Source of the DNA: Kalaharituber pfeilii
Lineage: Eukaryota > Ascomycota > Pezizomycetes > Pezizales > Pezizaceae
NCBI GenBank assembly: GCA_015179045.1
Contig: WHUZ01000003.1
Coordinates: 1,488,001 to 1,552,000, forward strand
DNA: 64,000 nt
Reading direction: 5' to 3'
Shown here: positions 44,958 through 56,712 of the stretch, in pieces
Layout of the letters: every line of letters begins with the position of its first letter
Position numbering within the stretch: position 1 is the stretch's first letter
Translations under genes and position numbers: made by a program
The notes under the pieces: generated by a model
Database searches by the model: none
What the model was told of the DNA's origin: nothing
The model's input: the letters and a program-made list of their open reading frames with translations, nothing else

Positions 44958-47941
44958 TCAACAAAGTAGAGAAGACCAATAGGTATCATGCCTTCTCTGA
45001 CTCAAACCCCACAACAACCCGCCGTCACGCATGTCATCTTCGATCCCTAAGTTGGGCGTATAAAGTGCATATTCATGCAGCGCTGGCGACCCCCTGCCGA
45101 GCTCCTCTAGGATTCGATCATACCATTCTTGGTAAGTGATCCGATTATACCCAGCAAGCCGTTCCAAACTCTCGAGTAGGCCAGTGATATCCTCGATCTG
45201 CTCTTCCATTCCAAAGCTGACCAATGTCTCTGAGACAGCAGATGCCAGTTTGGCCCGCTGTCTGCTACCCTGAGCATTAAGCCGCACTTCAAGGAATGTA
45301 CATAATCTCTTGAAGATTAACCGAAGGACAGGGTCTAATTGACGCAAATTTGTAATCCGTGCCACCGCAGACTTGATATGGGTCTGGACCGTAGGTGGGA
45401 GAGCTGCACATTCCTGAAGGTACGTAATGAGGTCGGTAGCATTCAATTGGTAATTCCTATCAAGCAGTGAAACAATCCTCTCTCGCAGTGGCTTCCAGGG
45501 TTTACGAACATCCCTCCTGAGCAAATTCTTGACGGTTAACACAATGGCCGAAGAGATAGCAATCTTTCTGACTGTATCTCTATAGCTCAAGAGACGCTCG
45601 ACGTCAAGGTGGAATGTCTCTGGAATATCTTCAGCCTTGAGCTCATCGAGGGAGACGGCAAGTGAAAGGAGGCCTTCATTATAGATTGCTTCTGCAGGCG
45701 GCAAGTTTGCTTGCGCGTTGGTCCCATCAGAGCTACGAATCATCGCTTCTGCATTCTTCTTATCCCGAGCAGCGGCAAGCCAGTTCCTTGTCTTCTCCAA
45801 GCTTGCCCGATTAAACTGAAGATCGGCGGAGAACATGCGCCGCTCATATGGAATAGCTTGTTGGATGAGAAACGGAGCAGACTGCATGAGCTTGAAATTC
45901 GTTTGATCCAGAATTAGAAGGTCAAGGGTATCCAACAATTTATCAAGACGAGTAATATAATCCCCTTCAAACTGAATGAGCTGCTGAACAACCGCATCTC
46001 TTGCCGGACTACAGATTTGAGGGAGAAGATTTAAAACCCAAGAGAACAATTTGTTGTAATCATACGAGCCGACCCGGCACTGCTGTTGAATAAGCTCAAT
46101 GTCAAACACATTATCAATGACTTTGTAAAGTGACTGAGTTGGTTCGAAAAGGCGGAGTAGTTTCTATTAAAGCGAGGTGTTTAGCACCCGATTTCTTTAT
46201 ATGTGGACATTTTCTGCAGAAACTTACTTCCTTGATAACTTGGGCCATCTGAGGGATCCATGCTTCCATATCTCCCTTCTCCAAACCTTCCCGCATGTAG
46301 TCGAAGAAGGCTTTCTTGGCCTGGGTTGCTACCATCTCCTCTAGAGGTGCCTTCTTCGCCGGCTTGAGCCTAAAGTTCTTATCCAAGGCAAATTCATGGA
46401 CAATCTCCCTGTTCGTCAAACCCATCAATAATGGTTCAGGTCTAAAACTCGAGGGTTGCGCAGGCTGAGATGCTGCAGGTTCGTTATCCACCACAACTGA
46501 AGGAGCTTCAGTAGTTGCATTTGCAGTAGTAGTAGAACCTTCCTCGGCACCTCTGGGCCTGTGATCTTGCTTTTTTGGTAAGCGAGCCTTTCGGGCTTCA
46601 ATAACTGCCTTCTTAATCAATGGCCTCGTTTGGTCGCCGGCCAGTTGCCTTATCCTAACCAGTAAAGTCAATTGCTGTTCTCGAATTCCCTCCTTATAAT
46701 CCATTGACGCTGGATCCGTCTCATCCTTCAGCTTTTGCATGATCAAGTCAAGCTCCGTGTAAGTCTGTATCAATAATGTTAAGAGATGCTTGCTATCGCG
46801 TTCCTTCCATGAAGAAAAGGCTGTGCTAAACGAATCCCACGCCGAAATCAGCGAATCACGCAAGTAACTTGATCCCATGTAGCTGTTGAAGGGACTTGCT
46901 GATGATACCCAGGCCTCGAAAGCGCAAAGGAGGTCTTTACTCTTCGTGATGAGTGCCTGTATATGCTGAATTTAGTGTCTGATAGCAGCAGAGATGTAAG
47001 GGGAAAAAAAAATATTGTATATAACATACCTTCTCATCTTGTCCATCGTTTGAAAGAACCTCGGATGGATGTCCAAGGATCACATAGGCGCTCAAGAAAA
47101 TTCTGCAAGCCTTCTCTGTATCGACCACATCTTCTCGAGCAGTAGCCACACCCGTCGTTGCTTGAAGCAGGCCACAAAGCTGAAGTAGTCTTGAGGTAGC
47201 CCTTTGAACTCTCTCCTCGCCCATAAGAGCCGTAATCTCATCGAATGGGGTATCTCTAACTGATTCGACAGTCAAACCAAGGTCCATAAATGTCTTCACG
47301 ATTTGCCTATTGCGATTAAGCCTGTATGCGCGCTGAATAGCGATGGCAGCCTCCTCCTCAGAGCGCTGCTTCTTTTCAGTGCGGATGTTCTCCAATGTCT
47401 CGGAGGTTTCCCCATCTGCTTTCACAGACGACGAAGAGCCTCTGGCACGACGGCTATTCCTCCTAGCCCTTTGCAGTTCCAACCTTCTCTTTTCAGCTTC
47501 CATAAGCCTATCTTCCATCACATCCTTCAAAGCTTTAGCCTCCTCCTCACGCTTTTGTTTAATTTCCTGGGCAATCTGCTTCGCTTTAGCAACCTCATTG
47601 GCGCAAGCTGCTGCCGTCTTCGCCAAAATCGCATTTCTGGATTTCTGCGCCTTCGAGAGCGACTTTTGCAGCGCAATCAACCTAGCCGCAAGCGCTTCGT
47701 GAGAGTCCTTGTAGCATCGTGACCTAACCTTCTCGGCGTGCGCAGCTCTTGCCCTCAAAGTATTCTTTCGTGACTCAAGAATCGATGCCCGTCGAGTTTG
47801 CGCTTTATCAGCAGCCCGGTTGACGGTGCTATCTTTGTTGGCTTCGGCGACGAAAGAGCTGCGGCGACGCTTCTTAAGGAACCTAGCCTTGATGTGAGGC
47901 GGTAGGCTGTTATCCGCATGGATTTCTTCTTCACGAAGCAT
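44958..47941 (-). CDS. IQ-motif and TCP11-domain protein (Sok1-related family)
   Basis: Three exons: 47941-47030, 46956-46228 and 46163-44958, all phase 0 and GT-AG; 948 residues. The N-terminal third is basic and strongly coiled-coil (about residues 40-190, rich in Arg, Lys, Ala and Glu). An IQ motif follows at about 195-213 (EEAAIAIQRAYRLNRNRQ), which would bind calmodulin or a light chain. The C-terminal two thirds match the TCP11 family: REIVHEFALDKNFRL, YMREGLEKGDMEAWIPQMAQ, LLRLFEP, FDIELIQQQCRVGSYDY, FNRASLEKTRNWLAAARD and DLITYLQECAALPP. Yeast Sok1 and mammalian TCP11 are linked to cAMP/PKA signalling, but the IQ-containing fungal branch is less studied. The start is the first ATG of a continuous frame; an additional upstream exon cannot be excluded. 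It is divergent from TAF13. Confidence 0.85.
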
Positions 47942-49599
47942 GTTGGATAAGCGAATCTGGTAGGAAGAAAACTGCCTTTGTTAAATTTGGGGTTTTTCCT
48001 TGGGTAGATTCAGATGACGTTCTGGTACGCAGAGACTAAAGCCAAGCTTCTGGAGCAGCTGAGCTAACTTCCTCGGAATAATCCAACGGATCTCGGAAAT
48101 CTTGCAGTTGTCAAGCGGGTCGTGTTCTAATTCAGGGTTAGAAGACGACTGGGGGAGATGCTAGTATTTGTAATAATTTGAATAAATTCCTCAGAGAAGA
48201 AAAAGTAATAACAGCTAAAAATGTAGATGTTCCTTCTAGCGGTAGCGGAAAAAGTGTCCGAATCGAGGGGTGTCAGTTTGGTGGGGGGGGGTAGGTATAG
48301 GTTTTCAGCAAGATACAAAGACAGCAAAACCACAGAGAATAAATGGAAAAGATGATTGTGGGAGACCCGCAAGTGAGATATTTATTGCGACAAGCAAGCT
48401 GGGCATAGAGCAGGGAAGATGGGGCAAATGGGCCGGTTGTTCGCCCCTCGTGAGCCAGTCGGTCGGTTGGTGATGGTGACGAAACGTTGGTAATTTGCGT
48501 CAACGTCTCAAGGGAGTCGAACAAAACCAGGATACGCTGCCTTGGGGGGGTACGTGTTGGGAATAGAATGCTAGTAGATTATGTAGATTGGTGCCTATGA
48601 AGCAGCGAGAGCTCACTGAGACTATTCTCGAATTATAACGCCCTCGAGGTAGATCATGAGGTTAAGTGGCAGCTTGGAGGCGCTTGGAAGTATGAAACGT
48701 GCAGCAGCAGAGGGCAAGCGGCTCAGCAGCAGCAGAGAGCAGAGGCCTAGCACAGGCGGCCGGTAAGCAGCATAAGGCGTCGCTACTTTATGTGGATTAT
48801 CCGGAGGCACAGGGAGAGCTTCAGGAAACGCAGAAGCGGAAACAACGACTCGAGGGACTTTAAGTTCCTCAGCGACCGTAAGTAAGAGTAAGCGCACACA
48901 CACGGGCCTTCCTCACCAAGCTGTCGCAACGGCAGCGATAGGATGCAGTAGAGTTAGCAGCTATACACGGGTCTGCGCTGCTGCGAACCAATCCGGGCTG
49001 CTTCGTGGACAGAGATCTCTAAACTAGGGATACACAGGACTGCCCGGAGTACGGAATACTGCTCCGCGCCACCGATACCTTGGCTACGGGGCCAAGTAGA
49101 TGCATCTTACTTCACGGAGCTCACCAACATCGCGCGCACGAAGTTGCAGAGCTGCAAACACGCAGTACGAGCACGCCGCTCGAGCTGGACATGTTCGCTG
49201 TGCTAAAAGCAGCTGGACCCCGAGCCCAACCATTTGCAGCTGCTTCTGCGCCATCGGACCCTGCCTTATCAACCGTTTGCTTGTGACCCGCTGATGCATC
49301 GTCACGGGCCCTTTAGCTGGTTGGCATTCTGCAGGATGACTGTTACCCCGGACTTCTTGGACCTCCATCGTCGTGGCTGGGCTGGCAAGCTTAAGTAAAC
49401 CTCAAACGAACTCGGCGCCTCTCACGTGATGATAAGCGTCCTCAAGGTACCCCGTTACCCCCCAAGCTCTCACGAAATTCTGCGAATACCACCGCAAGCA
49501 ACTGCCATCGTCATATTCGGGCTTTGAATCAAGAGCCTCGCATCGGCCACCTGCAAAAAAGAAAAAGCACAACCCGACTGGCGTCCCGAGCGACCAACC
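47942..49599. other. Divergent intergenic region TCP11-domain gene/TAF13
   Basis: The region is 1.7 kb between starts. It holds a CCAAT box at 48988-48992 and a TCACGTGA E-box at 49422-49429. Frames at 48622-48903 and 49084-49368 overlap antisense frames and have no domain. No gene is seen. Confidence 0.4.
49422..49429. promoter_or_regulatory. TCACGTGA E-box upstream of TAF13
   Basis: This palindromic CACGTG site lies about 170 bases before the TAF13 ATG. In fungi TCACGTGA is bound by Cbf1-type bHLH factors. A second copy lies between the PPR gene and SOG2. Confidence 0.4.
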
Positions 49600-50009
49600 A
49601 TGTCCACCGACACCGCCGTCAGGAAGCAGCGAGCTCGCCGCCAGCACCTCTTCGCCCGAGAGCGTATGTCCACCCCATTCCACCCGCTCTCCTCCAGCCC
49701 GGGCCTCACTAACTCCCCCCATTCCCAGTCCGCTCTCTGATGTACGGCTGCGGCGACGATCCCAACCCTCTCAACGAATCCGTCGAGCTCCTGGACGACC
49801 TTGTCACTGAATACATCATCGACATGTGCCACGAGGCCGCCAAAATGGCCACTCACGCGCGTCGCAACAAAATCAAAGTTGACGACTTCAAGTTTGCGTT
49901 ACGGCGGGACCCGAAGAAGTTGGGCAGGGTGGAGGAGCTGTTGTTGATGAGTAAGGTGATTGCGGAGGCGAGGAAGCAATTTGATGATAATGTGGAGGGG
50001 GTGAAGTAG
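49600..50009 (+). CDS. TAF13: TFIID subunit TAF13
   Basis: Two exons, 49600-49663 and 49729-50009, with a 65-base GT-AG intron in phase 1; 114 residues, the usual size for TAF13. After a basic start (MSTDTAVRKQRARRQHLFAR) comes the histone fold: ELRSLMYGCGDDPNPLNESV, LLDDLVTEYIIDMCHEAAKM, RNKIKVDDFKFALRRDPKKL and RVEELLLMSKVIAEARKQF. The MYGxGDDPNP motif and RRDPKK loop are TAF13 signatures. The protein pairs with TAF11 in TFIID, which recruits RNA polymerase II. The frame is clean. Confidence 0.96.
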
Positions 50010-50476
50010 CACGGATTGTAGTTGCTAGGCGACCAAGGCTCGATTTCGCGGGGGATGGGGAGTGAATGGGAGATTCTGCGTGTCCTTGCGCCTTGCGGAA
50101 GGGACTTTGCGCGATCTCCTTGGGAAACAGGCCGCGTGTACAGCGGAATACATATGGCTATTCATGCCCTGTTGGTTCTTTCCCATTTTTTGCTTTTTGC
50201 TTCTTCATTGTCATGGCGCTTCCTTTTTTTTTTTTTTTTGTCAATGCATTTGGTTCATGCACTTTTACGGAATTCAATTTAATGAATGTGGTCTAGAAAC
50301 ATCTTATCTAGTCACGAGGCCTACATCTTATCTACAACCGTGCTTTGTTTGATTTGCACCATACATACCCCTAAGGATTCTAGAACCACCAAATTTGTTA
50401 TATGGCTGAGAATTAACGCACCGCACCGGGGCCTGTGATGCTGCCACTGTGTCAACGAGGCAATAAGCTTTGTAAA
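50010..50476. other. Convergent intergenic region TAF13/PPR gene
   Basis: This is 3' flank of two genes with a T run at about 50224-50240. The frames at 50022-50352 read through T-rich sequence and overlap each other. No gene is recognised. Confidence 0.4.
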
Positions 50477-52744
50477 TCATGTTATATTTGAGTTAGGATG
50501 ATCGTCTACTATGGTGTTCATTACAGTCACCTCCGCTGGAGGCTCGTTCCCCGGCCTCATCCCCAGTTCGTTCCCATCCTCCAAGGGCACCATCCCCAAT
50601 ATCCGCTCGTACTCCTCCAGTGCTCCGCTTATTGCACCCTGCAGTACCCGCTTAACTACAGGATCCATCACATCCTTGTGCCCTCGTCCTTCCTTGTAAA
50701 ACCTCTCCATATCCCGATAGACTTCTATCGTCCTCCTCCTACTCATGGTTGTCATCGCGAATGCTTTGACCACTTCACATGCCAACACTGTAGAGATTTT
50801 AACCTCCTGTAAATCATCCTTTCTGACCTGGCCCACTTCCCGTAACAACGCAGCATAAACCTCCTCAATCCTCTCAACCGTCCATTTCGAGAATCGCCCA
50901 TGGCCCGTGCCATGGAGAGTAAATCCTCTAAACAATGATATAAATATTGAGGCTTCCATAGGGATCTCAAATTCCTTCATCTCTGCAAGCAGACTCGTAA
51001 CCTTGGTGAAATCACCACCTTTACAGTAGTTGTGTAGAAAAATGTTGAATGTAACGATGTTGGGGCCGCAATATATCCTCGAGGCCTCCCTCACAGGATA
51101 CGGTACACCAAGCCCAACCCTCCTCTTGTGAATTGCTGCTATGGTCCTCAGATGCTTGCCAAATCGACGATAAGCAAGTGTGTCTCGGCTAGGAGAAAGT
51201 GGCGATGGTACACTATCTTCGCCCCGCTGAATTGCACTATCCATTAGCGCCTTCCGATACTCTCTTCCAAGCGCCTTCATCTTTCTGAAAATAACCTCCG
51301 CAGTGTCGAATTCAGATGAACGAATAAGTGCGGTGATGAGAGCATTATAAATGACGGTATCAACTACTTCTCCATTCTTGACCAGCCTTTGATACTGCTC
51401 TTTTGCAGCCTTTGCATCTTTTATTGAGCCGAGCCAGGCCATCACTGTTGTGTATGTGAACCGATCCTGTTGTATGCCGTATTCCTTCATCAGATCTAGC
51501 AAAACACATACAAGATTATGTTGCTTTGCTTTTGATGCCATATCAAGCAGTATATTGTACAAAGTTGCCCCAGGTTCTGCGCCTGCCTGCGTTTCAAGCT
51601 CTTTCCACAATTTCAATGTAGCCTCTATTTCTGGAATACCAACCTTGAGATTCAAGCGTTGGCCAACATATGAGATTGCAGTAATCCACTCTTTCCGAGA
51701 GACCGGAATATGTAGGTATCGCATATCATCAATGATGGAGAGATAACGCATCATTAGAATGTCCGTACGGAAAGGGACAGCCATAAAATGCGATAGCAGA
51801 TGATTGATTTCATCTTGTGAAAGATAGGAAAGACGAAACTCAGGTAGGGCCCTGTAGCGGGTGAATAAAATATCTAAAGAGCTGGGCTGGGAAGGATTTG
51901 CCAGTTCTTCAAGGAAACTAGCAAGAGCTTTCATTTCCCCGGCGCCATTAGGCTTACTCCAAGGAGGTGTGCCACGTTTGTCAGAGACTGAAAAGCGCCC
52001 CGATTTCCATGTTTCCGTGGACGAAAATTTAGGGGGGGTGCCCAGGAAGATTTGAACTGGGTAGTTTCCCTTGGGCTTTCTCTTCTGGCTGCTTGAGTCT
52101 AGTGTTGCTTCATCATCCTGATATGGACGTACAAGGTAATTTGCGAAGGGTTCCTCTGGCTCTTCTGGTCCGCCTGGTTCGTCCAACTCACCGGGCTCCT
52201 TGGGATTAGGTGTGGTTCCTTTGGCTCCTGAGGGTTTGCCTGGTAACCATATCTTCCATTTTGATTTTGATTTTTCCTCCAGAACATCTCCAGAGGTTTT
52301 ATTGCCATTGCGCACCTTCACATCTGGATTTACCTCTTGAAATCGAACATTGAGGGTTGAAAAGGCTCTTCTGCTTCGATAAAACGTCCCAGAGGGCCAA
52401 TGTAGCCCGTTAATCGCGCGTAGGCTGCACGCTCCGGGCCCGGCCAATCTATTTCGTAAAAAGCTTATAAGGATGGGCAGGCATTTGTCGTGTAATCCCC
52501 ACCCGTCTTCAGCGCTCCCATTCACGGCACCTTCACCCACGCCTCGTGTCGCCGCAGCAGACCTGCTGCCGATCCCATGGGCCGTGACTGTAACACTGCG
52601 ATGACAATTTGCCTGCAGTTTTCTGCCTATGCATCGCACCAACGGGGGCGAAGCGCGGCAGCGAATTGCAGGTTCAGCTATCAGATTGTTCCTGCCCGTG
52701 AGGCTGCTGAGGGATTGTGCTGAAAGACGGAACATGAGGCGCAT
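50477..52744 (-). CDS. Mitochondrial pentatricopeptide-repeat (PPR) protein
   Basis: A single uninterrupted frame of 755 residues. The N-terminus has Arg, Ser and Leu with few acidic residues (MRLMFRLSAQSLSSLTGRNN), consistent with a mitochondrial presequence; the in-frame ATG at 52735 is an alternative start. A Lys/Pro/Glu-rich linker spans about 140-210. PPR-type helical pairs occupy about 380-620: FTYTTVMAWLGSIKDAKAAK (about 425), VIYNALITALIRSSEFDTAE (about 460), VTFNIFLHNYCKGGDFTKVT (about 565) and a following ASIFISLFRGF. Such proteins bind organellar RNA and act in its maturation, stability or translation. Which fungal PPR factor this is cannot be told from the visible motifs. It shares an 898-base promoter with SOG2. 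The absence of introns is unusual among its neighbours. Confidence 0.88.
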   Translation of the reverse strand: MRLMFRLSAQSLSSLTGRNNLIAEPAIRCRASPPLVRCIGRKLQANCHRSVTVTAHGIGSRSAAATRGVGEGAVNGSAEDGWGLHDKCLPILISFLRNRLAGPGACSLRAINGLHWPSGTFYRSRRAFSTLNVRFQEVNPDVKVRNGNKTSGDVLEEKSKSKWKIWLPGKPSGAKGTTPNPKEPGELDEPGGPEEPEEPFANYLVRPYQDDEATLDSSSQKRKPKGNYPVQIFLGTPPKFSSTETWKSGRFSVSDKRGTPPWSKPNGAGEMKALASFLEELANPSQPSSLDILFTRYRALPEFRLSYLSQDEINHLLSHFMAVPFRTDILMMRYLSIIDDMRYLHIPVSRKEWITAISYVGQRLNLKVGIPEIEATLKLWKELETQAGAEPGATLYNILLDMASKAKQHNLVCVLLDLMKEYGIQQDRFTYTTVMAWLGSIKDAKAAKEQYQRLVKNGEVVDTVIYNALITALIRSSEFDTAEVIFRKMKALGREYRKALMDSAIQRGEDSVPSPLSPSRDTLAYRRFGKHLRTIAAIHKRRVGLGVPYPVREASRIYCGPNIVTFNIFLHNYCKGGDFTKVTSLLAEMKEFEIPMEASIFISLFRGFTLHGTGHGRFSKWTVERIEEVYAALLREVGQVRKDDLQEVKISTVLACEVVKAFAMTTMSRRRTIEVYRDMERFYKEGRGHKDVMDPVVKRVLQGAISGALEEYERILGMVPLEDGNELGMRPGNEPPAEVTVMNTIVDDHPNSNIT

Positions 52745-53642
52745 AGATGCAAGCCGCCAATCATCGTGACGGTTCAGTCAGTGGATGCTCGCATGCTGCT
52801 CACTCGGGGCTGCGGGGGATGTGAGTGCAATCGCTGCGGTGGGGCAGCTTCTAGAAAAAGAGTTGGTTTTGAGGGGAGACTTGGCGCGGGCCTCAGGGAC
52901 AATCGCTTGGCGGGCCGCAGGCGCGGGGCTCGCATCGGTCAGCCGGGGCCTTCAGGCGCGGCTATCACGTGACCCGCAGCTCCAGAGCGCCCTCCCTGCC
53001 GCCGGCCAGTCGACGTGCCGCCGCGGAACGCAGCGCTGGCCGAGCGTGCATCTCGACGGCCCAGCAAGCGCCCAGCAGCCACCCCCACGACATCTCGCCC
53101 GCCCGCCCGCCCGCCCGCGCGCCCGCCCTCCCCACCCCCGCGGCCCTGATCGTCGACGCGGATTTAAACCCCCGCCCCCCTGTCCGCCGAAACAGCCAGC
53201 AGCGTCAACTGCGTCCACTGGCACAATAGCAAGCAAGCAAGCAAGCATCGGAGCAAGCTGCTTAGAGCTAGACGCCGAGCTGCCAGCCGCCTCCGTCGGC
53301 CAACTCTAACCTTGCACCACCTCATACCACGTTGACGGAGTCCCCCCCATATCGGACCTGCCTATATACGTATAGCCCAGCAGCCAGCAGCCAGCAGCCA
53401 GCAGCCAGCGCCCTCTCCCCTCCCCCCCCTCCCCTCCCTGCTTCCCCCGCACGCCCAACAGCAGACATAGCTGCTTTTCGGCCGGCTGCCCTCCGAGTCC
53501 CCCGCGCCAGTGTCCGGTACAGGGCAACAGCTACAAGTGACGCGGCGAAAAGCCCCTCGCCCTCCACGCTGCCACGGCCACGCGCAGCTCTGCAAGTCCT
53601 TCCTACCCTCAGCTGCCCAATTCGTCCCCAATAGTTTGAGCA
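52745..53642. promoter_or_regulatory. GC-rich bidirectional promoter PPR/SOG2 with microsatellites and an E-box
   Basis: The region is much more GC-rich than its surroundings. It holds TCACGTGA at 52965-52972, a (CGCC)n run at about 53098-53126, a (CAAG)n run at about 53229-53248 and a 7-bp repeat CAGCAGC at 53378-53409, followed by C/T-rich leader sequence before SOG2. Both genes start from it. Frames on both strands are repeat translations and are not genes. Confidence 0.5.
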
Positions 53643-56532
53643 ATGAATCCCGGGCCCCCGAACGGCGCACCACCAACTTCGTCAGGGCACCATCATTCGT
53701 CTTCGTCTTCGATAAGTCCTGCTGCTTGTATAGCTCTCGTGCAGCATTCACTCGAGCAGGCCAGAAAGGAAGCCCGCAATGTCAATCCCGACCAGCATCC
53801 AGGCCTGACCATAGATTTAAGCCACCAGCGAATATCCAACATACCGCCAGATGTCACGAATCTGATAAAAGATGAAATTGAGCGGTGGGTGTTTGAGACA
53901 CCTCATATCTAAGTACCGCTGACTGACTCCGTCTACAGGTTGGCTCTGGCACACAACCGGCTCACAGGATTTCCTGATGGATTCTCCCAATTATCTCGTC
54001 TACGGTATCTTAATCTGAGATCCAATCAAATCAAAGAGTTTCCCAGTCCGGTCTGTTTGAAATTCCGGATGTATGGTTCAATAACCTGTGGCTAATGTGG
54101 AATTCAGCTGTGCAAACTACCTGCACTTGAAATCCTTGATATCAGTCGGAATCAGCTAGGATCTCTTCCCGCAGAATTCGGGACCTTGATGAATCTGAAG
54201 GTAGCTCTCTTTGCAATATTTCTTACATTCCTGCTAACTAGTTCTGAAGGTTCTTTCGATATCGAAAAATTTGATTGAGGAACTTCCAACGTACATTGGA
54301 AATATGCAAGACCTCAAAATCCTCAAAATAGACCATAATCCCATCTCCTTTCCACCCAAGGACGTCTTACGGCTAGCCGGAGAGGGTGAGGATTTGAGGG
54401 ATACGCGGCTCGAATTGGTCAAGCGGTATCTGAGAAATGCGGAGAGTAAAGTAACCCAAGAAACTGAGTCCAGCTCAAGGTATGAGAAATTGAGGTTCAT
54501 TCATGATTCTTTGCTGACATTCACTGAAGCGATGAAGGTGATACCGATTATTCGCAGTTGACGGTGAAGCCCGTGCAAGCCGCAAACTCCCAAGGGTCTC
54601 AATCTAGACCCCCACCCATCCCAATAAGAAGCAAGCAGAGATTTCTAAATCAGCAGAGGGCCGGGCATGTAGAGATGCCGCCCCCATTGCCCAGCCCATC
54701 ATTATCAGTATCATCTCAAGCAGATAGTATGCCCAACTCAATCCCCAATCATTCTGCCACAACTTTGTCATCACATGAGCGTTCTCGAAGTAACATTGAA
54801 AGCACAATTCAAAATGCGCGTGCTAATAAAAGGATGGGTAACGTGTTCGCGAGAAAAGAAAAATTGGGAACAGTTGATGAAGTGAAGCCGCCCAAACACC
54901 ACCATGTACGAGGCTATTCTCATGATTCGATCATTGAAACCCAACATCGGACACATGAGAAGCCAAGCGAGCAGACTCCCGCGTCACGTTCTCCGTCAGA
55001 CCCAGAGCGACCAACAGCTGGTCATTATTTCCGACGTTTATCTTCACTACCAGAACACAAAAGGAGCTCAATGTCTACCGCTCGGGTAGCTGAGAGTGCC
55101 AGGGGAATACTCTACTCGCTATCTCAGTCCCATTCAGCAATATCTGTCTTCATCCATAATTCTGGTGAACGAAGTAAGCATGCTCCACTTGAGCGTGTAT
55201 TATTCAACGCAAACAACCAAATTGGGAACCTTGTTCGAGCCCTCGAAAGCTACGATGCCAAAGGAGACGAAACAGCTGTCGACCCTGTACTTTCTGCTTG
55301 TAGTTCATGCCTGGGTGCCTTTCGGCATGTGACGTCTCTGCTTCAGTCAAGTTTAAGAGAGATATCAAGCGAGTCGGATGTTCGTCTAATTCGAACTCTT
55401 CTACTTATGATATATGGGACATTTGTAGAATTACAGAACTCTTGGGCAACTATTCGGCCTGTGCTTCCAGTCCCGCCGTCCGGCATGAATCAGCAAACAT
55501 CCTATTTCTCCCGGCAAATAGCATCACAGCCTCCCAATATGCGACTCAAATTCGTATTGGCAGGGACTGCTATGCAAGGTGTTCCACCTCCCTTATCGAC
55601 GCCCAAGAGTCCTGATGCCAGCTTTCAAATTCCACCTACACCCTCAATACCCACTACGATGTACATGAACGAATCCGGTACACCTGAGAGTGATGAGCCG
55701 CTGTTCGAGAATGTCAATGCAGCTACTTCAGCAGCTTTATCTACGCTACCCCAAATTACTGATGCAATAACAAAAATGGCAATGGCACAGAGCTTACCGC
55801 CAAGTACAATGCTGAAAATGAAAGAACTAGACAATCTCTGCTCAAATACCAGAGATATTGCTCGACGATTGAAGCTACGCCTTGATACAATTCGTGACCA
55901 CATCAAAGATAACAATATACCAGAGAGGCGAAAATTCTGGGACGATACCAATCTTTTCATCAAGGTAGTCTTCAGTCTTTTCGATGTTTCACCTTTGTCA
56001 TGCATTAACATTGATTGAATTCGCTAACTTCTTTCAACAGTCCATCATTGATATAGCGGAAATATGCAAACTATTGAAGTCGGAACACCCATTTCCAAGT
56101 CAAGTTACAAACAATATATCCGCTGTGATTAGAAGTACAAAATCCCTTTCAATATTGAACGCAGTGTCGTCATTCCGCCAGTTTAAAGACGAGCCACAAA
56201 TGCCCTCGAATCAATACGGGTCATCCTTAACACCATTCTATCAACCCCTGAATCAACAATTCATATCATCCACCCCACTCACTGCCGCCCTCGGTGCAGC
56301 AGCCCAGGCAACAATTCCTTCACAGCTTCCAATGGGCGTTAATCCACTTGGATTGAGTTTCGGTAGCGGTACTGATTCCAGGACTGAAACCATGCTATCA
56401 AGCAGGACAATGACATCGACCTCGTCTAACCTCAATTCAGGCTTTGTAGCGAGTCTTGGTCCTTCAAATGGTCCTTTGTCACCTAGCAAAGAAATTAAAG
56501 CACCTGTCCTACGGTTTGCTTCTCAGTCGTAG
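53643..56532 (+). CDS. SOG2: RAM signalling network leucine-rich repeat protein SOG2
   Basis: Five exons: 53643-53884, 53939-54050, 54108-54200, 54250-55964 and 56041-56532; about 884 residues. A Ser/Pro/His-rich start is followed by leucine-rich repeats (about residues 65-165): LTIDLSHQRISNIPPDVTNL, LALAHNRLTGFPDGF, LRYLNLRSNQIKEFP, LEILDISRNQLGSLPAEF and LSISKNLIEELPTYIG. Next comes RYEKLRFIHDSLLTFTEAMK, a disordered linker, then the Sog2/RAM domain (VAESARGILYSLSQSHSAIS, LVRALESYDAKGDE, CLGAFRHVTSLLQSS). Sog2 is a scaffold for the NDR kinase pathway (Cbk1-Mob2) in polarity and cell separation. At about 54552-54560 the frame hits TGA; adding one base joins PIIRS to TVKPVQAAN. The only GT...AG there would be a 20-base intron, too short. 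Exon lengths then sum exactly. Confidence 0.92.
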
Positions 56533-56540
56533 TTTTTACA

Positions 56541-56577
56541 CACTCACTCACACTCACTCACTCACTCACTCACTCAC
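56541..56577. repeat. (CACT)n microsatellite in SOG2 3' flank
   Basis: Consecutive CACT units with one short interruption start nine bases after the SOG2 stop codon, so it probably lies in the 3'UTR. Confidence 0.9.
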
Positions 56578-56668
56578 ATTCCTTCACATATTATGGGTTT
56601 TATAAGCGGTCTGCATAAGGAGTTTCGGTTGTATACAGGAACTGTGGGAATTTATTGTTTTGTGTTGA

Positions 56669-56712
56669 TTATTATTTTATTATTATTATTATCATTATTA
56701 CTATTATTATTC
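56669..56712. repeat. (ATT)n microsatellite in SOG2 3' flank
   Basis: Runs of ATT/TTA units with a few substitutions, about 140 bases after the SOG2 stop. Confidence 0.85.

Noticed and set aside
54541..54555. A 20-base intron to explain the SOG2 frame break
   Set aside because: Too short for the spliceosome; a one-base deletion is simpler and matches the pattern in other genes.
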